Shown piece after piece: positions 20,019-30,195 of a stretch of 64,000 nucleotides of DNA. Position numbers and translations under genes: made by a program. This stretch comes from Actinomycetota bacterium (GTDB taxonomy: Bacteria > Actinomycetota > Actinomycetes > Actinomycetales > Dermatophilaceae). How positions within the stretch are numbered: position 1 is the stretch's first letter; every line of letters starts with the position of its first letter. The stretch covers positions 1 to 64,000 of the forward strand of contig JAIUNK010000017.1 in NCBI GenBank assembly GCA_020161845.1. Reading direction: 5' to 3'. The notes beneath the pieces are model-generated. The model did no database searches, was not told the origin of the DNA, and worked only from the letters and a program-made list of their open reading frames with translations.

Positions 20019-21503
20019 CTAGCGGCCCAGATGCCGACGTACGGCGTCCGCGAAGGCGTCCCCCCGCGCTCCGTAGTGGGAGAACATGTCCATCGAGGCG
20101 GCCGCCGGCGCCAGCAGAACCACGTCGCCGGGCTGCGCGAGTTCCGCCGCCCTCGCCACGACGAGATCCATGGCACCAGTGTCCGTCGCGGCGACGTCCA
20201 CGACCGGGACCTGCGGCGCGTGTCGGGCCAGAGCCTGCGCGATCTGTGAGCGGTCGGCCCCGATGAGGACCACGGCGCGCAGTCGATCGGCGCGGTCCCG
20301 GACGAGGTCGTCGACGTCCGCGCCCTTGAGCAGTCCCCCGGCGATCCAGACCACGGACGCATAGGCCGCCAGCGAGGCCGCGGCCGCGTGCGGATTGGTC
20401 GCCTTGCTGTCATCGACCCAGGTGACCCCGGCCGCCGTGGCCACCTCGGCGATGCGATGCGCATCGGGGCGGAAGGCGCGCAGGCCGTCGCGAACGGCGA
20501 CCGGCGGGACGCCGTACGCCCTGGCCAGGGCCGCCGCGGCCAGGGCGTTGGCGACATAGTGCGGCGCCGGGTCCTGGCTGCCGGTGCGCAGGTCGGCGAG
20601 GGTGCCCAGTTCGGCGGCCGAGGTGCGCCGTTCCTCGACGAACGCCCGATCCGCCAGCACGTCCTCGACCAGGCCCACCATGCTCAGCCCCGGGACGCCC
20701 AGGGTGAACCCGATGGCCCGGCAGCCCTCCTGCACCTCGGCGTCGCGGACCAGCCGCTCGGTGACCGGGTCCTGCACGTTGTAGACGCAGGCCACCTCCG
20801 TGTTCTGGTAGACCCGGCCCTTGTCGGCGGTATAGGCGGCCAACGACCCGTGCCAGTCCACGTGGTCCGGGGCCACGTTGAGACAGGCCGAGGCCAGCGG
20901 CGCCAGCGAGCGCTGCCAGTGCAGTTGGAAGCTCGACAGCTCCACGGCGATGACGTCGTACGGCGTGGGATCGAGCACGGCCGCCATGATCGGCATGCCG
21001 ACATTGCCCGCGGCGACCGCGCGCAGCCCGGCGGCGGTCAGGATCGAGGCCAGCATCTGCACCGTCGTCGTCTTGCCGTTCGTGCCGGTGATCGTGAGCC
21101 AGGGCGCGGCGCCCGCGCGGGGCCGCAACCGCCAGGCGAGTTCGACCTCGCCCCAGATCGGCAGGCCCGCGGCGGCCGCGGCGGCCAGCAGGGGCTGATC
21201 CGGGCGCCACCCCGGCGAGGTGACCACGAGGTCCACCGCGGCGTCGTCCGGCAGGGCGCGCACGTGCTCCGGCCCCAGGCGCACGTCGGCGTCGAGCATG
21301 GCCAGGATCTTCGCCCGCTCCGTCAGTGCGGCACCCTCGGTGGCGGCGTCGACGACGACGACGTGCGCGCCCCGTTCCAGCAGCGCGTCGGCCGCGGCGA
21401 AGCCCGACACCCCGAGCCCGGTGACCAGCACCCGAAGGCCCGACCAGTCCGCCTCGCGACAGGTCAGGCCGGGCCGGGGTTCGTAGCGGTCGGCCCCGGT
21501 CAT
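20019..21503 (-). CDS. murD: UDP-N-acetylmuramoyl-L-alanine--D-glutamate ligase
   Basis: 494 residues. The P-loop is GTNGKTTTV near residue 130; [13 protein letters not shown] and [13 protein letters not shown] are the Mur-ligase and murD-specific motifs. It adds D-Glu to UDP-MurNAc-L-Ala. ATG 21503 overlaps the mraY stop (ATGA). The frame is open upstream inside mraY without meaning. Confidence 0.96.
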   Translation of the reverse strand: MTGADRYEPRPGLTCREADWSGLRVLVTGLGVSGFAAADALLERGAHVVVVDAATEGAALTERAKILAMLDADVRLGPEHVRALPDDAAVDLVVTSPGWRPDQPLLAAAAAAGLPIWGEVELAWRLRPRAGAAPWLTITGTNGKTTTVQMLASILTAAGLRAVAAGNVGMPIMAAVLDPTPYDVIAVELSSFQLHWQRSLAPLASACLNVAPDHVDWHGSLAAYTADKGRVYQNTEVACVYNVQDPVTERLVRDAEVQEGCRAIGFTLGVPGLSMVGLVEDVLADRAFVEERRTSAAELGTLADLRTGSQDPAPHYVANALAAAALARAYGVPPVAVRDGLRAFRPDAHRIAEVATAAGVTWVDDSKATNPHAAAASLAAYASVVWIAGGLLKGADVDDLVRDRADRLRAVVLIGADRSQIAQALARHAPQVPVVDVAATDTGAMDLVVARAAELAQPGDVVLLAPAAASMDMFSHYGARGDAFADAVRRHLGR

Positions 21504-22615
21504 ACGACGCCTCCGGCGACCCATTCGGCGTAGAACAGGCCGAGTGCGAGCGCGGCACACACCCCGGCGATGATCCAGAACCGGATCACGATGGTGACCT
21601 CGTTCCAGCCCTTGAGCTCGAAGTGATGCTGCAGCGGCGCCATCCGGAAGACCCGCTTGCCGGTCAGCTTGAAGCTGGCGACCTGGATGATCACCGACAC
21701 GGTGATGATGACGAACAGGCCGCCGAGCAGGATCACCAGCAGCTCGGTGCGGGTCATGATCGCCAGCCCGGCGAGCGCCCCACCCAGGGCCAGCGAGCCC
21801 GTGTCGCCCATGAAGATCTTGGCCGGCGAGGCGTTCCACCACAGGAATCCGAAGCAGGCGCCGGCCACGGCGGCGGCGAGGATGGCCAGGTCGTACGGCG
21901 AGGGGGTGTCGTAGCAGTTCGGCGACGTGGCGACCGGGTAGCAGGCCTGGTTGGACTGCCAGATCCCGATCAGCACATAGCAGCCGAACACCATGCTGGA
22001 GGCGCCGGTCGCCAGCCCGTCGAGGCCGTCGGTCAGATTCACCCCGTTGGAGGTGCCCGCGACGATGAGGTTGACCCACAGCACGACCAGGATCAGCCCG
22101 ATGACGGGGCCGGCGGCGAACAGGTTCAGCCAGCTGATGTCCCGGACGAAGCTGATGTTGGGCGAGGCGAGGGTGATTCCGCGCGGGTTGGTCAGGGTCA
22201 CCGAGGCGATGGCGAAGGCGCTGCCGACCAGGAGTTGGCCGAACAGCTTCTGCGCCGAGCGAAGGCCCAGGCTGCGCTGCTTGCTGATCTTGATGTAGTC
22301 ATCGAGCCAGCCCACGAAGCCCAGGCCCGTCATCAGGCCCAACACCAGCAGGCTGCTCGCGCTGACGGTGAACGCCATGTTGCCGTCGGGGCGGTTCATG
22401 GTCAGCAGATGCGAGACGAAGTAGCCGACGATGGTGGCCAGGATGATGATGACCCCGCCCATCGTGGGGGTGCCGCGCTTGGTCTTATGGGTGGTCGGCC
22501 CGTCGTCCCGGATGAACTGGCCGTAGCCGCGCCGGACCAGGAACTTGATGTAGAGCGGCGTCCCCAGCAGCGCCAGGAACAACGACACCGCCGCGGCGGC
22601 GACGACGGCCCTCAT
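21500..22615 (-). CDS. mraY: Phospho-MurNAc-pentapeptide translocase
   Basis: 371 residues, ten predicted membrane segments. Catalytic motifs are GWLDDYIKI (the DDxxK pair), [12 protein letters not shown] and the C-terminal [12 protein letters not shown]. MraY links the UDP-muropeptide to undecaprenyl phosphate, forming lipid I. The ATG shares one base with the murF TGA (TGATG). Confidence 0.97.
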   Translation of the reverse strand: MRAVVAAAAVSLFLALLGTPLYIKFLVRRGYGQFIRDDGPTTHKTKRGTPTMGGVIIILATIVGYFVSHLLTMNRPDGNMAFTVSASSLLVLGLMTGLGFVGWLDDYIKISKQRSLGLRSAQKLFGQLLVGSAFAIASVTLTNPRGITLASPNISFVRDISWLNLFAAGPVIGLILVVLWVNLIVAGTSNGVNLTDGLDGLATGASSMVFGCYVLIGIWQSNQACYPVATSPNCYDTPSPYDLAILAAAVAGACFGFLWWNASPAKIFMGDTGSLALGGALAGLAIMTRTELLVILLGGLFVIITVSVIIQVASFKLTGKRVFRMAPLQHHFELKGWNEVTIVIRFWIIAGVCAALALGLFYAEWVAGGVV

Positions 22616-23991
22616 CAGTGCACCTCTTCCTCGACGAGCCGGTCCCCCAGATGGCGGAGGCCGCTGTCGCGGCTCGACTTGAGCAGGACGATGTCGCCGG
22701 CGCGCAGTTCGCCGGAGAGCAGGTGGTACGCCGCGTCGACGTCGACGCTTCGGCGGGCCCGCGACCCGAACCCCTCGGCCACGGGCTCGGCGCCGGCACC
22801 CACCGCCAGCACCTCATCCACGCCGAGGGTGGCGGCGAGCTCGCCGCACTGCCGGTGGGCCGCCGCCGAATCGGGGCCGAGTTCGAGCATCTCCCCCACC
22901 ACGGCCCAGGTGCGCCGGCCCGCGCCCATCGCGGCCAGGGTCCGCAGCGCCGCGGCCAGCGAGTCGGGATTGGCGTTGTACGCGTCGTTGAGGACGACCA
23001 CGCCGTCGGCCCGGTCGTGCCGCTCCAGGCGCCAGCGGCTGGCCAGTCGGGCCCGGCCCAGGGCCGCCGCGAGGGGCCCCACGGCCATGCCTGCTTCCCG
23101 GGCGACCGCGGCCACCGCGAGGGCGTTGTCCACCATGTGCTCACCGAGGACGGCGAGCCGCACCGGCGCCGATCCCTCCGGGGTCACCAGCGTGAACGCG
23201 GCGCGACCCTGCTCGTCCAGCACGACGTCGGCGGCGCGGATGTCGGCGTCGTCGGCGCGGCGACCGGTGCGGACCACCCGCGCGGATGTCCGCGCCGCCA
23301 TGGCCGCGACGAGGGGGTCGTCGGCGTTGAGCACGGCGAGTCCCTGCGCGGGCAGGGCCTCGACGAGTTCCCCCTTCGCGGCCGCGATCGCCGCGCGGCT
23401 GCCGAACTCGCCGACGTGGGCGGATCCGACGTTGAGCACGACGCCGACCCGCGGGTGGGTCATGTCGGTGAGATAGCGGATGTGTCCGATCCCGCGGGCA
23501 CCCATCTCCAGGACCAGGTGGGCGGTGTCCGGCGCGGCCCGGCAGACCGTCAACGGCACGCCCACCTCGCTGTTCAGGGAGCCGACGTTGGCCACGGTGG
23601 GGGCGTGCTCGGCCAGCACCGCGGCCAGCAGATCCTTGGTCGAGGTCTTGCCGGAGGAGCCGGTGACGCCCACCACGAGCAGGCCCGGGATCGCCTGCAC
23701 GACCGCCGTGGCCAGCGCGGCGAAGGCCTCCTGGACGTCGGGGACCAGCACAGAGGGGGTCTGCTCGACCGGCGCCGTGACCAGTGCGGCCACCGCCCCG
23801 CGGGCGACCGCGTCGGGGGTGTACCGGTGCCCGTCGGCGTGCTCGCCGATCCGGGCGACGTACAACGAGCCGGGACCGGCCTCGCGGCTGTCGGTGACCA
23901 CGGGACCGTCGACGAGCACGTCGGCCGCCCCCGGGTCGGACAGCCGGCCGTCGGTGAGCGCGGCGATCTGCGCGAGCGTCATGGGGATCAT
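22615..23991 (-). CDS. murF: UDP-MurNAc-tripeptide--D-alanyl-D-alanine ligase
   Basis: 458 residues. The P-loop [13 protein letters not shown] lies near residue 110; [24 protein letters not shown] and [10 protein letters not shown] are murF-type motifs. It adds D-Ala-D-Ala to complete the pentapeptide. ATGA overlap with murE and TGATG with mraY show tight coupling. Confidence 0.96.
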   Translation of the reverse strand: MIPMTLAQIAALTDGRLSDPGAADVLVDGPVVTDSREAGPGSLYVARIGEHADGHRYTPDAVARGAVAALVTAPVEQTPSVLVPDVQEAFAALATAVVQAIPGLLVVGVTGSSGKTSTKDLLAAVLAEHAPTVANVGSLNSEVGVPLTVCRAAPDTAHLVLEMGARGIGHIRYLTDMTHPRVGVVLNVGSAHVGEFGSRAAIAAAKGELVEALPAQGLAVLNADDPLVAAMAARTSARVVRTGRRADDADIRAADVVLDEQGRAAFTLVTPEGSAPVRLAVLGEHMVDNALAVAAVAREAGMAVGPLAAALGRARLASRWRLERHDRADGVVVLNDAYNANPDSLAAALRTLAAMGAGRRTWAVVGEMLELGPDSAAAHRQCGELAATLGVDEVLAVGAGAEPVAEGFGSRARRSVDVDAAYHLLSGELRAGDIVLLKSSRDSGLRHLGDRLVEEEVH

Positions 23992-25559
23992 GCCGGGGCC
24001 GCCTGCGCCCAGCGCTCGCGGACGGCGACCCGGTCGTCGAAGGGGCGATCGATGCCCATGACCTCCTGCTTCGTCTCGTGCCCACGGCCCAGCACCGCGA
24101 CGACGTCATCGGCCGCCGCCAGGGTCAGGGCCTGCGCGATGCCGGCGCTGCGGCCGGCGATGTCGAGGATCGAGGCGGCCGGCCCGGCCGAACGCGCCCC
24201 CGAGGCTATGTCGGCGCGGATCTGGGCCGGGTCCTCATCTCGCGGATTGTCGTCGGTGACGACCACGATGTCGGCGCCCCGGGCCGCGGCGGCCCCCATC
24301 AGCGGGCGCTTGCCGCGGTCCCGATTGCCGCCGGCGCCGACGACGGCGATCAGTCGCCCCCCAGCGGCCGGCCGCAGCGCCGCCAGGGTGGCCCGGATGG
24401 CCTCGGGGGTGTGCGCGAAGTCGACGTACACGGTCGGGGCCCCGGGGCCCAGCTCGACGCGCTCCATGCGGCCGGGCACCCGGGCCCCGAGCGCCATGGC
24501 GCGTTCGACGTCCGGCGCCGCGATCCCGCATTCCAGCAGCGTCAGCGCGGCCAGCGCCGTATTGCTCCGGTTGAAGTCCCCCGGCAGCGCCGAGCGCAGC
24601 CGGACCCGTTGCCCGCTGCTGCCCTGGACGAGGTCGAACTCGTCCTGATCGGGCGCGTCCGGCCGGGGGATCAGGCGCCAGTCGGCCCGGCCGGCGCCGG
24701 CGTCGGACCCCACCCCGACCGCATCGACCCGGGTCGCCAGCGTGACCACCGGGATGCTCGCCTGCGCGGCGAGGCGGGCCCCCCAGGCGTCATCGACGCA
24801 GACCACCCCGCGCTGGGCCCGCTCCGGGGTGAACAGCGCCGCCTTCGCCAGGTAGTAGTCCTCCATGGTGGGGTGGAAGTCGAGATGGTCCTGGGACAGG
24901 TTCGTGAAGACGGCCACGTCGTAGCGCGCGCCGTCGACCCGGTGCAGCGTCAGCGCGTGACTGCTAACCTCCATGACCGCGCTGTCGACCGCCCGCTCCC
25001 GCATCAGCGCGAACAGTCCGTGCAGGTCGCAGGCCTCCGGGGTGGTGCGCACCGCCGGCACCGCCTCCTGGTCGACACGGATCTCGATGGTGCCGATCAG
25101 GCCGGTCCGGTGGCCGAGGGCGCGCAGCGCGGCGTCCAGGATGTACGCCGTGGTCGTCTTGCCGTTCGTCCCGGTGATGCCGATCAGCAGCAGGTCGTCG
25201 GCGGGGCGTCCGTAGATCAGCGCCGAGGCGGCCCCGAGGGTGGCGCGCGGTGCCGGGACGATGATCTGAGGCAGCGACACCCCGGCGGCGTCCAGCAGGG
25301 TGCGGCCCGTGGGATCGGTCAGGACCGCGACGGCTCCGGCCCGCTCCGCCTGCAGCCCGAAGGTGGCGCCGTGGGTGTGGGCCCCCGGCAGCGCGGCGTA
25401 CAGGTCCCCGGGGCGCACCTGCCGGCTGTCCAGGGTGACCCCGTCCAGCAGGACGTCCGCGGCGGTCGGCGGCAGCCCGGTGAGGTCCGCACCGAGCGCC
25501 GTCGCGATCGCGCGCGCGGAGGCACGGGGCCCCTGGGTCGGGCGCATGGTGCTGCTCAC
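23988..25559 (-). CDS. murE: UDP-MurNAc-tripeptide synthetase (meso-DAP adding)
   Basis: 523 residues. The P-loop is [13 protein letters not shown]. The substrate-selecting motif is DDNPRDEDP; the DNPR form marks enzymes that add meso-diaminopimelate rather than lysine, a direct hint about cell-wall chemistry. MEVSSHALTLHRVDG and NLSQDHLDFH are further Mur motifs. It starts nine bases after the ftsI stop. Confidence 0.96.
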   Translation of the reverse strand: MSSTMRPTQGPRASARAIATALGADLTGLPPTAADVLLDGVTLDSRQVRPGDLYAALPGAHTHGATFGLQAERAGAVAVLTDPTGRTLLDAAGVSLPQIIVPAPRATLGAASALIYGRPADDLLLIGITGTNGKTTTAYILDAALRALGHRTGLIGTIEIRVDQEAVPAVRTTPEACDLHGLFALMRERAVDSAVMEVSSHALTLHRVDGARYDVAVFTNLSQDHLDFHPTMEDYYLAKAALFTPERAQRGVVCVDDAWGARLAAQASIPVVTLATRVDAVGVGSDAGAGRADWRLIPRPDAPDQDEFDLVQGSSGQRVRLRSALPGDFNRSNTALAALTLLECGIAAPDVERAMALGARVPGRMERVELGPGAPTVYVDFAHTPEAIRATLAALRPAAGGRLIAVVGAGGNRDRGKRPLMGAAAARGADIVVVTDDNPRDEDPAQIRADIASGARSAGPAASILDIAGRSAGIAQALTLAAADDVVAVLGRGHETKQEVMGIDRPFDDRVAVRERWAQAAPA

Positions 25560-25568
25560 CGGCCGAAC

Positions 25569-27428
25569 CTATCGCGTCCGGTTGCGGTCAGCCTGCTGCC
25601 CCCAGTAGTTCGGGAACGGCTCGAGTCTGCTTCCGGTCGGGGGAATCTTGAACCGCTGCAGGGCGTAGGTCATGACCGACTTGAACGCCGGGGCGACGAT
25701 CGCGCTGCTGTTGCTCTCCGGGGCCTGCAGGATCACCGCACAGATGAGTTCGGGCTTGTCGGCCGGGGCGATGCCGATGAACGACAGCGTGTTCTTGCCG
25801 CCGTAGACACCCTTCTCGGCGATGTCCGCCGTGCCGGTCTTGCCCGCCACCCGGTAGCCGTCGATCTCGGCGCCGACCGCCGTGCCGCCCTCGCTGGTGA
25901 CGTTCTCGAGCATCTTCAGCAGGGTCTTGGAGGTGTCCTCCTGCAGCACCCGGTTGCCCTCGGGCAGCGCCTCGGGGGTGTAGGTCCCGTCGTGGCCGGT
26001 GCGACCGGCGATCAGCGTCGGCGGGATCCGGACGCCGCCGTTGGCGACGGTCTGGAAGACGCCGGCCGCTTGGACCGCGGTGACCGCGAGTCCCTGGCCA
26101 TACATGACGGTGTAGCGCTGGCTGCCGCTCATCTGCTCGGGGGGGTAGAGCTTGCCCTGGGACTCGCCCGGGAAGTCGACCGCCGACGGGGAGCCCATCC
26201 CGAACTTGCGCTGGTAGTCATACAGCGTCTGCTCGCTGATCTTCTCGGCGATCATCGAGGTGCCGATGTTGCTGGACACCGCGAGGATGCCGGTCGCGGT
26301 CAGCTGCAGCGTGGCGTGCCCGTGCATGTCGCGGATGGTGATGTCGTTCTGCGGGCGGGGCAGCGCGTTGGGCACCGTGTATTGCGCGTCGGGGGCGGTC
26401 ACGCCCTGGTCCAGGCTGGCGCCGATGGACATGACCTTGGCGGTCGAGCCCGGCTCGAAGGTGGCCTCGAAGGGCAGCGCCCCGGTGATGTCCGAGCTGC
26501 CGATCTTCTTCGGCTCGAACGAGGGATATTGAGCCGCGGCCTTGAGCCGGCCCTTGGTGTCCATCACGACGATCTCGCCCCACTGGGCCTTCTGCTCCTG
26601 CACCTTCGCGGCGATCGCGTTGTAGGCATACCACTGCAGGTCGTGGTCGATGGTCAGCCGTACGCCGTCGCCCGGCACGGCCGGGGTGATCTGTCGCTCG
26701 GCCATCGGGATGACCTGACCGGTCACGGAGTACTCCGCGGTCATCTCCCCCGGCGTGCCCTTGAGCGAGTCGTTGTAGACCATCTCCAGGCCACCGCCGC
26801 CCTCGCCGGTCTTCGCCTGGCCGTTGACGCCGACCCAGCCGACCAGCGGCGCGGTGGCCGCGCCTCCGGGGTAGACGCGCTCCTGGGTCGTCTCCGCCCA
26901 GATGCCGTCGACGCGCAGGTCGTTGACGGCGCGCCACTGCATCGGTTCCAGGCCCTTCTTCAACACCCGGTAGCAGTCCTTGCCGTCCGGGCCGTCCTTG
27001 GGCGTGAGTTGGGTGCGCAGATCGCCTTCGGACATCCCCAACAGGGGGGCCAGCTCCTTGGCGGCGCCGTCGACGCCCACCGTCGCGCCGTCCTTGCGGT
27101 ATTTGGCGACCTGCACCGGGCAGGCCTCCACCGTGTAGCGGTCCACGTTCTGGGCCAGCGCGAGCCCGCTGGCGTCGGTGAATTGCCCACGCACCGCCGG
27201 CAACACGGTCTTCTTGCCCATCCGTTGGTCGCGGGCGTCCTCGGCGATCGCGTTGGCCTCCAGGGCCTGCAGCCGCACGAGTTGAGCGGCGAAGATGCTG
27301 AACACGAACAGGGTGGCGACGAACAGCGCCCGGGCGCGCCGGCGGCCGTTGGCCAGCCGGGGCCCGCGAGCTCCGGGGGTCAGGCGAACCCCGACGCCCC
27401 GATGGCGGTCCTGCGTCACGTGGGTCAC
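25569..27428 (-). CDS. ftsI: Septal peptidoglycan transpeptidase (class B PBP, FtsI/PbpB)
   Basis: 619 residues. There is a short basic cytoplasmic tail, one membrane anchor (about 33-52) and a pedestal domain. The transpeptidase domain has EPGSTAKV (active Ser and Lys), SSN in AVSSNIGT and KTGTAD. It cross-links septal peptidoglycan with FtsW. Two Cys residues in the pedestal (ACPVQV and KDCYRV) could pair outside the membrane. It lies 22 bp after the FtsL-like gene. Confidence 0.95.
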   Translation of the reverse strand: MTHVTQDRHRGVGVRLTPGARGPRLANGRRRARALFVATLFVFSIFAAQLVRLQALEANAIAEDARDQRMGKKTVLPAVRGQFTDASGLALAQNVDRYTVEACPVQVAKYRKDGATVGVDGAAKELAPLLGMSEGDLRTQLTPKDGPDGKDCYRVLKKGLEPMQWRAVNDLRVDGIWAETTQERVYPGGAATAPLVGWVGVNGQAKTGEGGGGLEMVYNDSLKGTPGEMTAEYSVTGQVIPMAERQITPAVPGDGVRLTIDHDLQWYAYNAIAAKVQEQKAQWGEIVVMDTKGRLKAAAQYPSFEPKKIGSSDITGALPFEATFEPGSTAKVMSIGASLDQGVTAPDAQYTVPNALPRPQNDITIRDMHGHATLQLTATGILAVSSNIGTSMIAEKISEQTLYDYQRKFGMGSPSAVDFPGESQGKLYPPEQMSGSQRYTVMYGQGLAVTAVQAAGVFQTVANGGVRIPPTLIAGRTGHDGTYTPEALPEGNRVLQEDTSKTLLKMLENVTSEGGTAVGAEIDGYRVAGKTGTADIAEKGVYGGKNTLSFIGIAPADKPELICAVILQAPESNSSAIVAPAFKSVMTYALQRFKIPPTGSRLEPFPNYWGQQADRNRTR

Positions 27429-27450
27429 CTCCCTGCCGGTACGGCGGTGC

Positions 27451-28068
27451 TTACTGGCGGCTGGCCGTCGGGGTGGATGGGGCGCGCGGTGCGGTGCTGG
27501 CGGAGGCCGACGGGGCCTCGGCCGGATCGGCCGCGGTGCCCGATGTCGGTGTGCCCCGGGTGGTCCCGGTGGCCTGGGCGGACGGCTGGCTCTGCTGGCC
27601 GGACTGGCCAGGCTGGCCGGACTTGTCGGCCGGGGTGATCGGGGTGCCCCCGTCCACGACCACCTTAAGCGGGTCCTTCGCGGCCTCCTTGGGTGCCACG
27701 CCGAGGATCTTGCCGTCGGGCAGCGACAGGAACATCGCGGCCACGCCGGGCACCATGCCCTGGGCGGTGGCCCGCTGGGCGAGCCGGCCGGTGGCCGATT
27801 CCGCGGCCAGCTCCTCGCGGAGCTTGGCCTCCTGGTCGGCGGCGAGGGAGGACCGCTTCTGCAGCCGGTCCATCTCGTAGGACCCCGAGGAGAGCTGCAG
27901 GTTCAGGAACAGCACGGCGATCAGTCCGGCGGCCAACACGAACGAGCACAGCAGCACGAACGGCAGATTGCTGTGGGCCCGCGCGACCGGGGTGACCAGT
28001 TGCAGGGCGGGACGCTGGGGGGTGGGTCGACGGGCCGGGCGTGCGGTCGTCGCGGCGCTCATGCTCAT
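27451..28068 (-). CDS. FtsL-like division protein
   Basis: 205 residues. Position (between rsmH and ftsI) and topology mark it as the actinobacterial FtsL: basic N-terminus, one membrane segment (about 34-56), then a coiled-coil stretch (EMDRLQKRSSLAADQEAKLREEL). The motif GMVPGVAAMFLSLPDG follows, then a disordered Pro/Ser/Thr/Gln tail. FtsL-like proteins activate FtsWI. The ATG overlaps the rsmH stop. Sequence similarity is weak in this family. Confidence 0.82.
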   Translation of the reverse strand: MSMSAATTARPARRPTPQRPALQLVTPVARAHSNLPFVLLCSFVLAAGLIAVLFLNLQLSSGSYEMDRLQKRSSLAADQEAKLREELAAESATGRLAQRATAQGMVPGVAAMFLSLPDGKILGVAPKEAAKDPLKVVVDGGTPITPADKSGQPGQSGQQSQPSAQATGTTRGTPTSGTAADPAEAPSASASTAPRAPSTPTASRQ

Positions 28069-29156
28069 CGGCGGTGCCCCTTTCCGGTGGTTCCGGCCGA
28101 TCCGGTCGATCGGCGTGACTGGGTGTGCTGGGTCGTGCGGCGCCGGTCGGGTGGGTCCGTCGCCCCTTCGGCGTACCGGATCCGCCCCGGCGGGGTCGGC
28201 GCGAGCCGACGGACCGCCCGGAGCTTGGCCGAGGCCGCACGGGGATTGGCGGCCACCTCCGCCGCGTCGGGCACCTCCGCGCCCCGCGTGAGGGACTGGA
28301 GATACGGCGCGTGCTCGGGCGGTTCCACCGGCATCCCGGGCGGGGCCGAACTGGTCGTTCCCGCCGCGAAAACCTTCTTGACCATCCTGTCCTCACCGGA
28401 GTGGTAGGACAGGACTGCGACACGCCCGTCGAGCGCGCAAACCTCGACAACTCGTGGCAACGCAGCTGCAAGTGAGTCCATTTCGCCGTTCACCTCGATG
28501 CGCAGGGCCTGAAAGGTGCGCTTGGCCGGATGTCCCCCGGTGCGACGCGACGCGGCCGGGATCACCCGGTGCAGCAGCTCGACCAGCCGGCCGGAGCCGG
28601 CGAACGGTTCCCGGTCCCGTTCGGCCACGACCACCCCGGCGATCTTGCGGGCGAAGCGCTCCTCGCCGTAGTCGGCCAGGATTCGGGCCAGGTCGGCGGC
28701 GGGGTAGGTGTTCAGCACGTCGGCCGCCGTCAGCGGCAGATCGGGGTCCATCCGCATGTCGAGCGGGGCGTCCACCCGGTAGGCGAACCCCCGGTCGGTC
28801 TCATCGAGCTGCAGCGAGGACACGCCGAGGTCGAGCAGCACGGCCTGCGCGGCGCTCACGCCGAGCGCAGCCAGGACGTCCTCGATCTCGTCGTAGCGGG
28901 CCTTGGCGGGGACGAAGCGGGAGCCGTACGCCGAGAGCCGCGCAGTCGCCAGGTCCAGCGCCTGGGCGTCCCGGTCGATGCCGATCGCCCGGGCGTGGGG
29001 GCAGGCCGCGAGGATCGCCTCGGTGTGCCCGCCCAGGCCGAGGGTGCCGTCGACGAAGACCGCGCCGGGCGCCTCCAGCGCGGGGGCGAGCAGCGCGACG
29101 ATCCGGTCGCGCAGGACCGGGACGTGCCGGTCGGCGGTGGCGGGCGGGGTGCTCAT
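28065..29156 (-). CDS. rsmH: 16S rRNA m4C1402 methyltransferase
   Basis: 363 residues. SAM-binding motifs are FVDGTLGLGGHTEAIL, GIDRDAQAL and VLLDLGVSSLQLDE. PLDMRMDP and VLSYHSGEDRMVK are RsmH signatures. It methylates C1402 of 16S rRNA at the P site. An Arg/Thr-rich tail runs into the overlapping ftsL-like gene. Confidence 0.96.
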   Translation of the reverse strand: MSTPPATADRHVPVLRDRIVALLAPALEAPGAVFVDGTLGLGGHTEAILAACPHARAIGIDRDAQALDLATARLSAYGSRFVPAKARYDEIEDVLAALGVSAAQAVLLDLGVSSLQLDETDRGFAYRVDAPLDMRMDPDLPLTAADVLNTYPAADLARILADYGEERFARKIAGVVVAERDREPFAGSGRLVELLHRVIPAASRRTGGHPAKRTFQALRIEVNGEMDSLAAALPRVVEVCALDGRVAVLSYHSGEDRMVKKVFAAGTTSSAPPGMPVEPPEHAPYLQSLTRGAEVPDAAEVAANPRAASAKLRAVRRLAPTPPGRIRYAEGATDPPDRRRTTQHTQSRRSTGSAGTTGKGHRR

Positions 29157-29235
29157 CGGGGCCTCCTCTCGGGCGGGCGCGGGCTCTCGGGTGTCGGGGG
29201 GGTCGGGGCGGTTCGGCGGGCACTCAGACGACGGC

Positions 29236-29272
29236 GATTCAGTCGGGGGCGATTCAGTCGGGGGCGGTTCAG
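29236..29272. repeat. 15-bp direct repeat in the mraZ-rsmH gap
   Basis: GATTCAGTCGGGGGC occurs twice back to back (29236-29250, 29251-29265) with a partial third copy (GGTTCAG). It sits in the 290-bp gap between mraZ and rsmH, which otherwise shows no gene. The gap may hold a second promoter, but no clear -10/-35 pair was found. Confidence 0.7.
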
Positions 29273-29446
29273 ACCGGCGTTCGGAACGGACGCGGGTCCT
29301 GGCGTCCGGTCCCCCGCCGCCGTGCTGCCGGCCCGGGATCGGGGAAGTATCCCGGGACGGTCACGGCGGCCGGAGACCGCACGGCAGGACCCGTGGCGAT
29401 GCCGCCAGCAGGGCGCCCTCGCACGATGAGCGGGTCGGCGCTGCGT

Positions 29447-29878
29447 TCACAGCAGGCCGGGGATCACCTCCTCGGCCTGGTCGGCGAAGGCCTGTTCGGT
29501 GCCGGCCAGGTAGGTGTCCCAGGCGCCGCTGTCCCACACCTCGACGTGGCTGCCCTGGCCGATGACGGTGACCTCGCGGTCCAGCCCGGCGTACTCGCGC
29601 AGCGCGGCAGGGATGGTGACCCGGCCCTGCTTGTCGGGGATCTCGTCGGAGGCCCCGGACAGGAGCACGCGCAGGTAATCCCGGACCGCCTTGTTGGTCA
29701 CGGGTGCGGCGCGCAGCCCCTCGGCGTACCGGACGAACTCATCCATCGGGAAGACATAGAGGCAGCGCTCCTGACCCCGGGTGACGACCAGGCCGGACGC
29801 GAGCCGATCGCGGAACTTGGCGGGCAGGATCAGGCGGCCCTTCTCATCGAGCCGGGGCGTGTGCGTGCCCAGGAACAT
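29447..29878 (-). CDS. mraZ: Transcriptional regulator MraZ
   Basis: 143 residues with two SpoVT-AbrB repeats ([15 protein letters not shown] near 9 and [17 protein letters not shown] near 81). MraZ binds repeated boxes in its own promoter and controls the dcw operon. ATG 29878 has AGGTGG upstream; the open frame to 30016 is not used. Three 10-bp-spaced boxes lie about 100 bp upstream. Confidence 0.95.
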   Translation of the reverse strand: MFLGTHTPRLDEKGRLILPAKFRDRLASGLVVTRGQERCLYVFPMDEFVRYAEGLRAAPVTNKAVRDYLRVLLSGASDEIPDKQGRVTIPAALREYAGLDREVTVIGQGSHVEVWDSGAWDTYLAGTEQAFADQAEEVIPGLL

Positions 29879-29975
29879 CGGTGGCCACCTCCCTCCCGGA
29901 AGCGGGGACCGCGCATCGCGCGGACCCCGCGGTCGTCGTTCGTGATCGCGAGGGATGCCACACCGCCCCCCACTC

Positions 29976-30001
29976 CTCCACGATACTCCACTTCCCTCCA
30001 C
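29976..30001 (-). promoter_or_regulatory. MraZ-type operator: three GTGGAG boxes at 10-bp spacing
   Basis: Read on the minus strand, GTGGAG occurs at 30001-29996, 29991-29986 and 29981-29976, exactly one helical turn apart. MraZ is known to bind three or four short G-rich direct repeats at 10-bp period in front of mraZ, so this is very likely its autoregulatory site. Confidence 0.8.
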
Positions 30002-30062
30002 GGTCAACGTCCCCATCGTTCACCAGCCGATCAATCTGAGGTATTCGACCAGCTCAGCAACG

Positions 30063-30078
30063 GTGGAGCGCAGTGGAG
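30063..30078 (+). promoter_or_regulatory. Two GTGGAG boxes facing the moxR operon
   Basis: GTGGAG at 30063-30068 and 30073-30078 has the same 10-bp period as the boxes at 29976-30001 but lies on the opposite strand, 118 bp upstream of the moxR start. This suggests a second MraZ site that could regulate the divergent operon; the role is inferred. Confidence 0.55.
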
Positions 30079-30195
30079 GGAGATTCGCCCCCCCGGCGCC
30101 GCGGGGATTCCCTGCGACAGGCGCGGAACCGGGGGTGCGCGGGCAGGCGTTGCGGATCTGGGGGAAGATATCGCCACCCCATCTCAGGAGGATTC

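Noticed and set aside
29236..29272. Short direct repeats considered as a CRISPR seed
   Set aside because: The two full units are directly adjacent with no spacers and there are no cas genes.
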